Position numbers and translations under genes: made by a program. The notes beneath the pieces are model-generated. The model saw only the letters and a list, made by a program, of their open reading frames with translations. It made no database searches and was not told the origin of the DNA. Source: Gentiana macrophylla (taxonomy: Eukaryota; Streptophyta; Magnoliopsida; Gentianales; Gentianaceae). From it: DNA of 64,000 bases. Below, one piece after another: positions 34,531 to 45,660 of the stretch (its first letter is position 1; each line of letters opens with the position of its first letter). The stretch is taken from contig JAOBSW010001181.1 in assembly GCA_026214975.1 (NCBI GenBank), positions 62,001 to 126,000 of the forward strand, given 5' to 3'.

Positions 34531-36087
34531 CAGTGGATGTTCCAGACACATGACAGGAAATAAGAAATGGCTCACTGACTTCAAAGCTTTTGATGGACCC
34601 AAAGTCACATTTGGAGGCAAAGAAAACCCTGGCAAGATTAAGGGGGAAGACACAATACTCAAGAACAATTTGAAGATTCAAAATGTAGCATATGTTAGAG
34701 GACTTAACTTCAATCTGATGAGCATCAGTCAATTCTGTGACAAAGGCTACAATGTACATTTAAATAAGGAAGGATGCAAAGTGATTCACAGCCAAACCAA
34801 CACAGTAGTTCTTGCAAGAAGAAGACAAGACAACATGTATGTGGTGGATTGGAAAACAGCCAAGGCAGAAACATGTCTGCTTGTCAAGAGTAAACAATCA
34901 ACCAACTGGATTTGGCACAGAAGGTTAAATCACTTGAATATCAAAACCATTAACAAACTTTCAAAGAACAAGTTAGTTAAAGGTCTGCCAGAGATCACAT
35001 TCAAGAAAGAAAGTCTATGTGATGCATGTCAGAAAGGAAAACAAATCAAAAGTTCATTCAAGTCAAAGCCTTATCAATCTACAACAAGAGTTCTACATCT
35101 GTTACACATGGACCTGTTTGGACCAGTCACACCAGTAAGTGTAAGTGGTAAAAAATACACCTTAGTAGTGGTGGATGACTTTTCAAAATACACCGGGACC
35201 ATTTTCATGAACAAGAAGAAAGAGACACTCAAAGAGCTGCCAGATTTGCTGAGGAGACTCCAAAATGAAAAAGAACTGAAGATCATCAAGACCAGATCAG
35301 ATAGAGGCACTGAATTTCTAAATGAAATATTCAGAACCTACTGTGAAGAAATGGAGTGTTACATCAACTATTTGCACCAGGAACTCCACAACAAAATGGT
35401 GTAGCAGAAAGAAGAAACAGAACTCTCAAAGAAGCAGTTAGAACAATGATTGCTGAAGAATGCTTACCAAAAAGATTTTGGGCTGAAGCAGCAAACACAG
35501 CATGCCATAAACAAAACAGATCAACCATCAACAAACATCATGGAAAGACTCCATATGAAATATGCAATGGTAGAAAGCCTAATGTCTCATACTTTCATAT
35601 GTTTGGATCGAAATATTTTGTTTTGAACAGGAACCAGCTGCATACCTTTGATGAAAAGGCAGATGAAGCAATCTTTATGGGATACTCAGACACAAGCAAA
35701 GCTTTCAGAGTACTCAACAAAAGAACCTTGGTGATTGAAGAATCAATACATGTAGTTTTTGATGAACCAAACACAAATGGTGAAGATCTTCAAGATCAAG
35801 AAGAGGAAGCAGCACAAAGAGAAATCTATACAAATGCAACCATACCAGCTTTTATCTTGAATCATCATTTTGAAAATCAAGAGGAGCCATATATCAATAC
35901 AACAGAAGAAGCTCCAGAATTTGAAGTTCATGCTCAACATGAAGGTATGGAAGCACCAAGTGAAGAACAACTTCAACCTGGTCTAAATTGGCTAAGAGAT
36001 CATCCTGAAGAACAAGTCATTGGAGATATTGACACAGGAGTTAGAACCAGAAGACAATTGGAGCACATGCTAACATGTTTTCTATAA
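34502..36087 (+). pseudogene. SIRE-type protease and integrase, one frameshift
   Basis: The 34502-35404 frame opens with the protease site YLDSGCSRHMTG (DSG at residues 10-12), then LMSISQFCDKGY, and the integrase zinc-binding HHCC (WHRRLNHLNI, LCDACQKGK). Core aspartates are in LLHMDLFGPV and TRSDRGTEF. The frame breaks at about 35390 and continues in 35356-36087 with NGVAERRNRTLKEAV, supplying the catalytic E, and the usual C-terminal GYSDTSKAFRVLN. The 36087 stop sits just before the RT frame. All catalytic residues are visible, and only one or two indels separate this from an open polyprotein. Confidence 0.9.
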
Positions 36088-36090
36088 CAA

Positions 36091-37611
36091 GTGGAACCCA
36101 AGACCATAGATGATGCAGATTGGATCACAGCCATGCAAGAAGAACTAAATGAATTTGAAAGAAATGAAGTCTGTGAACTGGTTGACAGACCAGATATGGC
36201 CAACATCATTGGAGCAAAATGGGTATTCTGGAACAAGATGGATGAGCAAGGAACTGTTGTCGGAAACAAAGCAAGGCTAGTTGCAAAAGGATACTCTCAA
36301 GCAGAAGGGATAGATTATGATGAAACATTTGCACCAGTAGAAAGATTGGAGGCAATCAGACTCTTTCTAGCATTTGCTGCATTCAAAGACTTCAAAGTCT
36401 ATCAAATGGATGTCAAGAGTGCATTCCTAAATGGACTTTTGGAAGAAGAAGTATATGTAAAACACCTCCTAGCTTTTCAAATCAAAGGAAAAGAAGACAA
36501 AGTATACAAACTCAAGAAGGCCCTCTATGGACTCAAACAGGCACCCAGAGCCTGGTATGAAACACTATCACAATTTCTGATCAAGAATGGATTCAACAAG
36601 GGAACTATAGACAAGACTCTATTCAAACTAGAGGAAGGAACAAGTACATTGCTAGTACAAATCTATGTTGATGATATCATCTTTGGATCAGAGGATGAAA
36701 AGCTATGTGAGAAATTTGCAAACCTGATGAAGAGCAAATTTCAGATGAGCATGATGGGAGAATTAAATTATTTCCTTGGCCTTCAAGTAAAGCAAATGAA
36801 GGATGGTATTTTCATTAATCAAGCCAAGTACATAAGAGACTTAATACACAAGTATGGAATGGATACAAGTGGCACAGCAGACACACCAATGTGTGCAAGA
36901 GTCATTCTTGGAAAAGATGAAGTAGGAAAAGATGTTGACCATAAAATGTATAGAGGAATTATTGGATCCTTACTATACTTAACTGCAAGTAGATATGATA
37001 TAGCATTTGCAGTAGGAGTATGTGCAAGATTTCAAGCTCAACCAAAAGAATCACATCTTCTAGCAGCCAAAAGGATAATCAAATACTTGAAAAACACTAT
37101 AAATGTTGGAATATGGTATCCAAAAGATGGAGGATTTAAATTGATATCATATTCAGACTCTGAGTATGCTGGATGCAAAATAGATAGAAAAAGAACCTCT
37201 GGAACATATCAAATGCTAGGCACCAGACTAGTCTCTTGGTTCGATAAAAAACAAAACTCCATATCTACATCAACAACCAAGCGAGAATATATTGCGGCGG
37301 TAGTTAGTTGTGTGCACAAGTACTTTGGATCAGGACAACGACTAAGGGATTATGGAGTGGAGGAGGAAACAATTCCAATCATGTGTGATAACACAAGTGC
37401 AATATCTATTACTGAAAATCCAGTGTTTCATTCAAGAACAAAGCACATTGATGTGAGACATCACTTTATCAGAGATCATGTTGAAAAGAGAGATGTCATT
37501 CTGAAATACATACCCACTGAAGATCAATTGGCTGACATCTTCACTAAACCACTCAGTTATGAAATATTTAGCATGTTAAGAACTGAGTTAGGAATTATTG
37601 AAATTGACTAG
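36091..37611 (+). CDS. SIRE-type reverse transcriptase and RNase H, open frame
   Basis: The frame is 506 residues without a stop. RT catalytic residues are D107 (MDVKSAF) and YVDD at 192-195; the thumb/connection block [10 protein letters not shown] precedes it. RNase H catalytic residues D356 (YSDSEYAG), E399 (TTKREYIA) and D433 (CDNTSA) are all there, as is the C-terminal [17 protein letters not shown]. In copia elements this is the C-terminal part of the gag-pol polyprotein and copies element RNA into DNA. The ATG at 36091 is simply the first one after the preceding stop; the natural protein is released by proteolysis. Gag and integrase are broken, so the element is defective even though this enzyme looks whole. 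Confidence 0.93.
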   Translation: MEPKTIDDADWITAMQEELNEFERNEVCELVDRPDMANIIGAKWVFWNKMDEQGTVVGNKARLVAKGYSQAEGIDYDETFAPVERLEAIRLFLAFAAFKDFKVYQMDVKSAFLNGLLEEEVYVKHLLAFQIKGKEDKVYKLKKALYGLKQAPRAWYETLSQFLIKNGFNKGTIDKTLFKLEEGTSTLLVQIYVDDIIFGSEDEKLCEKFANLMKSKFQMSMMGELNYFLGLQVKQMKDGIFINQAKYIRDLIHKYGMDTSGTADTPMCARVILGKDEVGKDVDHKMYRGIIGSLLYLTASRYDIAFAVGVCARFQAQPKESHLLAAKRIIKYLKNTINVGIWYPKDGGFKLISYSDSEYAGCKIDRKRTSGTYQMLGTRLVSWFDKKQNSISTSTTKREYIAAVVSCVHKYFGSGQRLRDYGVEEETIPIMCDNTSAISITENPVFHSRTKHIDVRHHFIRDHVEKRDVILKYIPTEDQLADIFTKPLSYEIFSMLRTELGIIEID

Positions 37612-38101
37612 GTAACAAAGAGCAGCTAACTGGAGTAATTGGCTAAGTGACTTCATCAACTGGTTAAACCTTTGCCGTTACAGGGGATGTAGCAGGTAAG
37701 GCACTGGTATCCAGTGAAGTTAACTTGACTGATTGTTAGGAACGGTTAAATCAAGAAGGTCAGTGAAGAACTCACTACTTCGGCCAAGTGACCAGCCAAA
37801 GCACTTCACCGAATTAAAGACTTGGACAAATTAAAGTGTGAACAAAATCAATTTTTACTACACGTGGAGAATAAGGAAATTATGGAGGATTACTCTGTGG
37901 AAGATTATACACGTGGAGATCAACTTATAATTATGGAGGTAGCCACTTTTTTTCAATTGCCTCGATTCCCGGGCTCTATCATTACTTACCTCAAACCACT
38001 CCCCCATTACGCTCGAATATCACGATTTACATATACAAAATCACGCCATTATGTCACAAAATCCTTCAACATTCAAACCACGTTCACACTACCCAAATCA
38101 T
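37612..38101. other. Spacer between pol and the accessory ORF
   Basis: No convincing ORF. Bases 37640-37810 repeat themes such as AACTGG and GGCCAAGTGACC also seen in the SIRE-like LTR region. The last 150 bp are AC-rich and lead into a TATA box. Confidence 0.5.
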
Positions 38102-38223
38102 CATATATAAACGATACTTAGGGATTTTCCGAAATCCTTACATCCTCCTACTAATTACAAACCCTACTCTTGTTTCTCTCTGAAAACTCGAAATAATCTT
38201 GTCTAAACATCAATTAACTATCA
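38102..38223 (+). promoter_or_regulatory. TATA box and leader of the copia accessory ORF
   Basis: ATATATAAAC at 38102-38111 lies about 115 bp before the ATG. It is followed by a C/T-rich, AUG-free leader (CATCCTCCTACTAATTACAA) with the look of a plant 5' UTR and a favourable start context (TATCAATGGCT). This is more than 5.8 kb downstream of the element's 5' LTR, so it would serve as a private promoter. Confidence 0.55.
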
Positions 38224-40070
38224 ATGGCTTCATCTTCCACAATCTCTCCCACTGAAAAATACTATGAAAAATCAATCATCACTGGTTCATTTTTCAAACC
38301 AGAACTCTATCTCTCTTTTTGTGATCACGATGCACAAGCGCAAAGCTTGGTCGATTGCTGTACAAATTTGGGGCTGATGGCCTTCTTAAACCCGCCAATA
38401 ACTGGAATTTTCTATGAAAATCTGATAGCGTTTTGGAAATATGCCAAGTTTATGCCCAGCACAAAGAAGACTGAAGTCGATCGCATAACAAGCTCAATCT
38501 TTGGAAGAGAAATTGTCATCACACCTGGTGCACTCAACAGATACCTTCAACTCCCCTTAATTGGTCCTGCCAATGTCAAGCTTGTGACAACAGACATCAC
38601 AAAATTCTGGGCTGAGATAGCCAAAAGTCCCAAGAAAAATAGCAAAACGTACAATCTACCTAGATCAAAGCTCAAACTTCCGTTTGCTGAATTTGCACCG
38701 GTCATCACAAAGAATATTGAAGGCAGAAAGGGGTCAATGGAAAACCTAACTGAGGTACGAATCAAACTGATGGCCATAATCTACGAACGCATCAAATTCG
38801 ACTGGGCAACTTTTGTGTTCAATAGATTGAAGGATCAGATTCAAAAGGAAATTGATTTATCAATAACAGCACCAAGCAAGGGTTTGCAGAAAAAGGGCGA
38901 TTTCTGGGAGAGGAAATCATATGGATTCCCTCTTCAGCACCTGTTCAACGCATTGAAAGTACAACCCACCAATTTGCAGTCACCACACAAGTCTAAGACA
39001 ATGTTCACTTACATCAAGGCATCCATGAAACCCAAACCCACTGCTGGGAGCAAAAGAAAACAACCTGAAACTAGTAGATCAGGAGTGGGACGAAGAACCA
39101 GATCCCAGAAGGCATAAGAGAATACCACTATGACTAGCACCAACTACTTGGATGAGCTTGTGACAGTCAGTGATGACACAGCAACAGTAGAAGAAAAGCA
39201 GCAAGAGGAAATCATCTACCTTGAGGAAGGTAAGGAAGGATATAGACTCACTTCATCTAAAGAAGAGGAGATAGATGAGGAAGAAGCTGAGTCAGAGGAT
39301 GAACACTCAGGGAGTGATCATTTTGAAGCAAGTCAAGAAAATCTGGAGATTTCTGATGAAGAACTGACTCTTCAAGAAGTGCTTTTCAAAAGCATTGGCA
39401 AGGTTGACAAACAGCTAAGTGAGCCAGCTGATAAAGCTCACTCGCCCGAACTTGTCAACTCCCCGCAATTGCACAAGGAGCAGAAGCGGATGAAGCGATC
39501 CACACTCAACAACAACCTCTAAATGACCCTGTGTCTAATGAGGAAGAACAAGAACAGATGGAAGAAAGAGAAGAAGAAGCACAAAATGAAAAGGAAGAGG
39601 AAGAAGAGGAAAAGGAAGAAAGAGAAATTGAAGTGGAGAATGAAAAAAAGCAAGGTGGAGATGCTGAGGATGAAACTGATGGAGATGAAGAGGATGTCCA
39701 TGTGACACCATAAGAAATTGATCCAGAGAGAGTCTTCAATCTGGACATTCAACCCCTCATTGTGGACATGGAAAGGCAATATTACAGCAGGCAAAACCTG
39801 AAGAATTCCTTAAGGAGTGAAGCAACCTCCTTCAACCACAAGATTGAGGCCCTCATCAATCATATCAAGATCCAAGATGAGGCCATGGAGAGACAAGGAA
39901 ACCTGCTCTGCAATTTATAGCTACTCATTCCTCACCATGTCCAAACCAATCTTGAGTTCCCTGCTGAGACAATTGACAAGAATCTTAAGCCATTGGTGGA
40001 CACCCTCAATGCTCACACTAATCAAATTCGGCATCTGGATGAGGTGATGGAGCAATCAGGCAAGGAAGTA
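38224..40070 (+). pseudogene. Post-pol accessory ORF of the SIRE-like element
   Basis: The first open part, 38224-39117 (297 residues), begins MASSSTISPTEKYYEKS and contains FYENLIAFWKYAKF, IFGREIVITPGALNRYLQLP and DWATFVFNRLKDQIQ. It resembles the 'putative plant transposon protein' domain (PF20167-like, from memory). It ends in a basic NLS-like tail (KRKQPETSR, GRRTRSQ). After a stop at 39115 the frame goes on as an acidic Glu-rich region (39130-39713), then a coiled-coil-like stretch (FNHKIEALINHIKIQDEAMERQ, to about 40060), with stops at 39712 and 39918. It occupies the slot where SIRE elements carry an env-like ORF, but I see no signal peptide or membrane segment. The nested copia begins at its end. 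Confidence 0.65.
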
Positions 40071-40149
40071 TGGTCCTCTCCCTGCCTCTGACGCAGAACC
40101 GACAAATCTTGAAGCATTATTTAGTGCTGCCAAAAAGAGGGACGGAAGT

Positions 40150-41170
40150 TTTAAGCCTGAAAGCTCCAGTTTGCTGAGGTCTATGAACTCGAAGCTCAGA
40201 TTCAAAATTGCAGACAAGGGGATATGTCTGTAACTCAATACTTTAATCAACTATCTAAGGCATGGAAACTCCTAGATATGTTGGAAACTCACCCCTGGAA
40301 TGATGTTAAAGATGCTGCACTCTTTAAAGACATTATTGAGAAAAAGAGAGTATTTAAATTCCTTACTGGACTGAATCCTACTCTTGATGATGTCAGAGGT
40401 AGAATTCTTGCTACTAAACCTCTTCCAAATCTCAAATCCATGTTTGCTGAGGTCAAACATGAGGAAAGTAGGAGGAAAGTGATGTTTCTTTGAACTTCCC
40501 TGTGACAACCCTACTGAAGGTATGCGCTCTGCTAAAGGTTAATGAGACTTACAGAAGCCTCTTGAGAATTTGGAAAGGCGTTTCGTGATCACTTTGCAAA
40601 TGCACAAATCACACCAAGGACAATTGTTGGAAGCTACATGGCAAACCTAACCCTCTAAAACCTCAAAACCAACCAGGGAAAGTCAAGGCAAACTTGTCGG
40701 TGAAGAGGAGAATGATGATGAAGTGAATGCTCGCTTTCTTTGCATTTAAAGCCTTTATTGCTCAAACATCGGGAAGGTAGCTCCCCTACTGAAATGGCCA
40801 CTCATGCTAAAAGCAGTATATTTTACTCACCTCTTAGTAATGAGACTTGGATTGTTGATTTAGGCGTCTTCCCATATGACTAGTAATAAAAACCTTATTA
40901 CCCAATATATGCCATGCAACCAAATTCTGAAATTAAGGCTGGCGATGGTTACATTTCTTATGCAAAAGGTGTTGGGAAGGTTAAACTTACTAATCGAGAT
41001 ATATCTACATAATGTCTGTTTGTTCCAAAGTTATTTGTAACCTTATATCTGTCAGTAAACTCACTAAAGATATGAATTGGACTGTTGTTTTTAATAAGAA
41101 TCAGTGCACATTCCAGGATCTTTCTTCTCGAGAAGTGATTGGTCAAGCTAAACCTCGCTTTCGGGATTGT
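40150..41170 (+). pseudogene. Gag and protease remnants of the nested copia element
   Basis: Gag core FAEVYELEAQIQNCRQGDM runs into SVTQYFNQLSKAWKLLDM and LTGLNPTLDDVRGRIL (40224-40493). The rest of gag and the zinc knuckle are unrecognisable. Protease traces follow at about 40845 (ETWIVD, then ASSHMTS with an inserted base) and the LISVSKLTKDMNWTVVF block (41040-41090). No intact frame. Confidence 0.75.
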
Positions 41171-41249
41171 TTGTGATCAACCTGCTTGAAGACAGTAAGA
41201 TCAAGATGTAATCGCCTCAAGAAACTGCACTCAAAAACTTGACAATATC

Positions 41250-42176
41250 ATGTTAAGTCATTATAGACTAGGACATCCAAGTTTTGGTTATTTAAAGTCT
41301 TTAATTCCTGAATTGTTTAAAGGATGTAATCTTAATGATCTTCAATGTGATATTTGTCAATTTGCTAAACTCACCAAATCTGTGTATGCTAAGTTACCTC
41401 ACTTGCCCTCTTCCCCTTTCACCCTAATTCACAGTGATGTATGGGGACCCTCAAGAGTGAAAAGTATAACAGGAAAAAGGTGGTTTGTAACCTTCATTGA
41501 TGATCATACCAGAAACACTTGGCTGTTCTTAATGAAAGACAAATCTGAAGTTGGACCTATCTTCCAAGAATTTTATCACATGGTCTCCACCCAATTTGAT
41601 ACTAAGATCAAGATCTTAAAGACTGATAATGCTCTGGAATACTATGAGTCTAACCTCAGTAACTTCTTGACTAACAGAGGAATTGTTCATATCAGTAGTT
41701 GTGTGGAAACACCTCAACAGAATGGGGTTGCTGAAAGAAAGAACAGGCATCTGCTGGAAATGGCCAGATCAATCATGTTCACTACACATGTTCCTAAATA
41801 CATGTGGGGTGAAGCTATATTGACTGCAACATATTTAATCAACAGACTTCCCAGCAGAGTGTTAGGTTTCAAAACTCCTCTCCAAACCCTGCTGACCACA
41901 CACTCCTGCTCTCATCTTATTACCCAATTGCCTCCAAAGATCTTTGGTTGTACTGTGTTTGTTTATATCCATGCTCAACACAGTAAACTTGATCCTAAAG
42001 CTCATAAGTGCATTTTCCTTGGATATGCACAGGACAGGAAAGGTTACAAGTGTTACTCTCCTACTGAAAAGAAATTTTACAATTCTATGGATGTGAAATT
42101 CTTTGAAAGGACTCCATATTACAAACAAACCTCTTTGAGCGATCCATCGATGGAAACACGATTGAGATTGAACTAA
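41250..42176 (+). pseudogene. Integrase of the nested copia element
   Basis: The 308-residue open frame includes the HHCC region (HYRLGHPSFGYL, LQCDICQFAK), the core aspartates in LIHSDVWGPS and LKTDNALEY, and the catalytic E in NGVAERKNRHLLE. It ends with the LGYAQDRKGYKCYSPTEKKF block. It is the best preserved part of this element; after 42176 the frame is lost, and 42180-42460 is unusually GC-rich with CTCGGC repeats not typical of copia pol. Confidence 0.88.
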
Positions 42177-42499
42177 GTCCGTTCCTCGGCAAACCATTTA
42201 CCCTCGGCAAAGTCCTAACCCCACAGCAGACTCATAACCTTGGCATCCTGCGGATACTCACACATCGACCCTCGTTAGCTTCATCGACCCAGTCTGGCGA
42301 CCCGAGCCTGGCCGAACGAGAACCTCGGCAGCCTCATCGGGCAGTCTGCTGGACCTCACTTATTGACTCTCGGCGATCTCTGTGAAGTGGATGACATACC
42401 TATTGCTCTAAGGAAGGAAAAGATCATGCACCGATCATTCTATTCATTCTTATTTATCTTATGATCGGTTGTCTCTGTCTTTGCCATGTTTACACAGAG

Positions 42500-44068
42500 G
42501 ACTGGACTCTCACTCTATCCCTAGAAATATTCAGGAGGCCCTTCAAAATGATAAGTGCAAGGTCTTTGTTAAAGCAGATATGCGCCCTCTGGATAATCAT
42601 ACTTGGGATCTCACAACTCTTCCAAAAGGCAAGAAGGCGATCAATTTGCAAATGGTTATTCACTATCAAATACTGCTGCGATGGCACTATTGACAAGTAC
42701 AAAGCAGATTGGTAGCCGGGGATTCACTCAAACTTATGGCATTGACTATAAAGAAACTTTTGCACCAGTGGCAAAGCTCAACCTTTGTCAGAGTACTAAT
42801 TTCTCTAATTTGTCCAACTTGGTAGCCTCTTCATCAATTGGACATCAAAAATGCTTTTCTAAATGGGGACCTTCTTGAGGAGGTTTATATGACTATACCT
42901 CCTGGTTTTATCAATCCTCATACTCAAGGCAAGGTGTGCAAAGCGAGGAAATCTCTATATGGCCTGAAGCAATCACCAAGGGCATGGTTTGGAAAATTAA
43001 CAAGCTGTGGTCAAAGCTGCTGCTGGATATCACCAATGCAATTCGATCACACTATGTTCATCAAGACAACCAACGTGAAGAGGTCTATTCTTATTGTCTA
43101 TGTGGATGATATCATCCTTCTTTGGAGATGACCTCTTTGAGATCCAACACTTGAAAGAATTCTTTGGCAAAGGTATTTGGGTTAAATACTTGGGTTTACT
43201 TAAGTATTTTCTTGGCATGGAAGTAGCTAGAAACATCAAAGGAATCTCGGTCTCCCAAAGGAAATATGTCTTGGACTCTTTGAAGGAAAGCGGCATCTTT
43301 GGGGTGCAAACCTCTCTGTATCCCCAGTGAGACCCCAGTCATACCCCTGCTACATGGTGACATTCTTTGTAAGAAAGGAACAATATCAAAGACTTGTAGG
43401 AAACTCATCTACCTATCCCATACAAGACCGGATATTGCATATGGTGTCGATCTGGTTAGTCGGGTTCATGCATTGCCCTCTTGAGCAACATTGGGATGCG
43501 AGTGAATAGAAATCTGCGGTATTTGAAGTCCACTCTGGCCAAGGGTTACACTTCACCAAGTCTGGCGATAGATCCATCAAGGTCTATATCGATCTTGATT
43601 GAAATTTGGATGCCACATAGATAGAAGGTCTACCACAGGCTATTGTTCCTATGTGTGGGGCAACCTTGTTACTTGGAGGAGCAAGAAACAACCTCTCGTG
43701 TGTCTAGAAGCGATTACGGTCGAACTCAGGGCACTTGTTTTAGGCATTTGTGAAGCTCTTTGGCTCAAAAGAGTACTTACTGCGAACTTCAAAGAACCTA
43801 TTCAAACAACCTATCACACTCTGTTGTGATAATAACTCAAAGACTATGCATGGCGAGAGGATCCATCCATCATGACAAAACAAAACATGTGGACATTGTG
43901 AGACACTTTACGAAGGAGAAGATTGATGCCAAGATTATTCAACTCCGGTATGTTTCCTCGAGAAGATCAAAATGTCGATATTCTTACCAAGGCTATTCCA
44001 CCTCTTACGTTCGTGAGACTAAGTAGCAAACTTGTTTGCATCAATATATCTGACTTGGCTTTGAGGGG
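42500..44068 (+). pseudogene. RT and RNase H of the nested copia element, heavily broken
   Basis: RT motifs survive in separate frames: GFTQTYGIDYKETFAPVAKL (42718 on), DIKNAFLNGDLLEEVYM (42841 on), YGLKQSPRAW, then IVYVDDIILL (about 43095-43125). Downstream are YFLGMEVARNIKGISVSQRK, HTRPDIAYGVDLVSR, RRSTTGYCSYVWGNLVTW (RNase H) and TKHVDIVRHFTKEKID. At least eight frame changes are needed to connect them. Confidence 0.85.
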
Positions 44069-44441
44069 TGTGGAAATATATCACTCATCGATCTGCTTGA
44101 GGCTCGGCGAGGTGATCGGCGACTGCCGATCCTCATGATCACGACAAACTATGTCGTGCATAACTTTATTTGTACACTTTATTTATTTGTAAAAGACATA
44201 TTAATTGTGATACATATAAACAATTAATATGTCAAACTCTAGTTTACTTTACGTCATAGACATAGACATAGATTGTACTTTTACTTTTTGCTTTTGTGCC
44301 GCATACATCTACATACTCAAGTGGCACGCCTAGCTAGCTAGTCTCTCTCCAAATTGTATCTATTTATACTCCTTCATTATCAATGAATAAAAGATAAGTT
44401 GAAGTTTACTCTTGTGTTAACACATTCTCAAACTCTCTTCA
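44069..44441 (+). repeat. 3' LTR of the nested copia element
   Basis: Starts TGTGGAAATATATCAC after a purine tract. It contains a TATA-like TATTTATACTCC at 44361 and a polyadenylation-like AATGAATAAAAG at 44383, and ends near TCTCTTCA. There is no 5' partner, so the right end is approximate. Confidence 0.6.
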
Positions 44442-44476
44442 CCAAGTGATAGAGATAGTAAGGTACAACCTGTTTG

Positions 44477-44499
44477 CACCCTTCATCAGATGAAGGGTG
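44477..44499 (-). other. Perfect hairpin in the LINE 3' UTR
   Basis: CACCCTTCATC (44477-44487) and GATGAAGGGTG (44489-44499) pair perfectly over 11 bp around one base. It follows a TGTTTG phrase that also precedes the second hairpin at 44727-44755. Confidence 0.75.
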
Positions 44500-44726
44500 A
44501 TTCCAAGTTGTTGATGTCATGCCCAATATGCTCATTTTCACTTTTACAGCCTCATTATTAACTGCCAATCTATGATCCACTGCCTTCTTGTTTCTTGATA
44601 CTCATCCAGGTGATCTAAATCACTGCTGTTCCTGGTAGTAAGATACACAATAGGAAAGCTTCTGCTTATATTGAAAAAGGCACTGAAAACAAGGAGGATG
44701 AAAATATCATAAATACAACCTGGTTT

Positions 44727-44755
44727 GCATCCCTCAGAAAAGGACTGAAGGATGC
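44727..44755 (-). other. Second hairpin in the LINE 3' UTR
   Basis: GCATCCCTCAG (44727-44737) pairs with CTGAAGGATGC (44745-44755), one mismatch in 11, with a 7-nt loop. The flanks ACCTGGTTT and TTCCAAGG match those of the hairpin at 44477 (ACCTGTTT, TTCCAAG), so the two are a duplication with diverged stems that keep pairing. Confidence 0.7.
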
Positions 44756-44791
44756 TTCCAAGGGTAACAGCCATGTAGAAAATTCTCTCCA

Positions 44792-45519
44792 TCATTTGTA
44801 TCTGATGTGGGCCAATTGCAGCATATCTGCATGAAGAATGGATCTCAAGCCTTGATCAACCTCATCTCTGTGAATAATTTTGGTGTGCTGGGTGACACTT
44901 GCCTGTTTAGCAAGAAAATCTGCAGCCATATTCCCTTCTCTGTATATGTGTTTAATCTGAAAGTGATGCCTATGAATCATGTCTGCAATCTGACTAATAT
45001 CGGCAATATGCTTCCAGGGAGCTTAGCAGAACCTTGAATCACATCAACCAGCAGCTTAGTGTCACTTTCAATATTCACCCTATCCAGATTCAACTCAATG
45101 CATTTATATATACCAGCTTTTAGAGATCTCATCTCAGCATCAAAATTAGTAGCAAGACTATAAGCCTGCATACCAGCCAGAACCAGCCTACTATTATCAT
45201 CTCTAATAATATATCCGCCACCAGCCAAACCAGGATTGTGAAGAGATGAACCATCAGTATTGAGCTTGAAAGTAGAATGAGAAGGAGCCTGCCATCTGAT
45301 AGATATAGCAACCTTTCTAGGTCTAGGGCCAAGATACTTAAGCAGCCCAGAATCAATGAGAATCCTATCCTCCTTGTATTTGTATGTAATCTTCATATTC
45401 TGGCCAATATACTGCAAAATTGCAGTGATATCCTTAATAATCTGGTTGATATCCATATCCACATCATGCAAAACACTACATCTACTCTTCCAGAGCCCCC
45501 AAAGAATGAGAGATGGCAA
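44792..45519 (-). pseudogene. RNase H domain of the LINE
   Basis: The minus-strand frames 45519-44977 and 44980-44792 give FKLNTDGSSLHNPGLAGGGY (catalytic D in NTDGS), DAEMRSLKAGI (catalytic E), NIESDTKLLVD (catalytic D) and HIYREGNMAADFLAKQA at the end, a plant-LINE RVT_3-type RNase H. One frameshift near 44980 divides it. Between this and the RT frame (45520-45660) the sequence has several stops. Confidence 0.85.
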
Positions 45520-45660
45520 AAGCCGGATTACCTTACCTAAGGCCCCCTTGATAGAGGTGTTCCACCAAACAGTTTGAGCTTCTTACAAAGATGAGACAAC
45601 AGGGGCAAAAAGAAGAGATTTCTGGAAAAAATTCCAAACAGATTGAGCTCTGGATCATTC

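Larger units (their letters stand above)
40090..44441 (+). mobile_element. Nested copia element, 5'-truncated
   Basis: Begins inside gag without a 5' LTR and ends with a short LTR. The order gag, protease, integrase, RT, RNase H, PPT (TTGAGGGG at 44061-44068) and LTR (from TGTGGAAATATATCAC at 44069) is intact in outline, but every gene is broken by indels and stops. It is clearly older or faster decayed than the host element. Confidence 0.85.

Noticed and set aside
34186..34668. 160-codon minus-strand ORF opposite the SIRE-like gag/protease
   Set aside because: Shadow of the sense frame; no motif and leucine/serine-rich complement composition.
38224..39117. Env-like protein of SIRE elements
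   Set aside because: Position fits, but no membrane segment is present and the composition fits a transposon-like domain with an NLS-like tail.
39523..39713. Very basic or very acidic short ORFs in three frames
   Set aside because: GAA/GAG-rich low-complexity DNA gives open frames in several phases; only the Glu-rich frame fits the accessory ORF.
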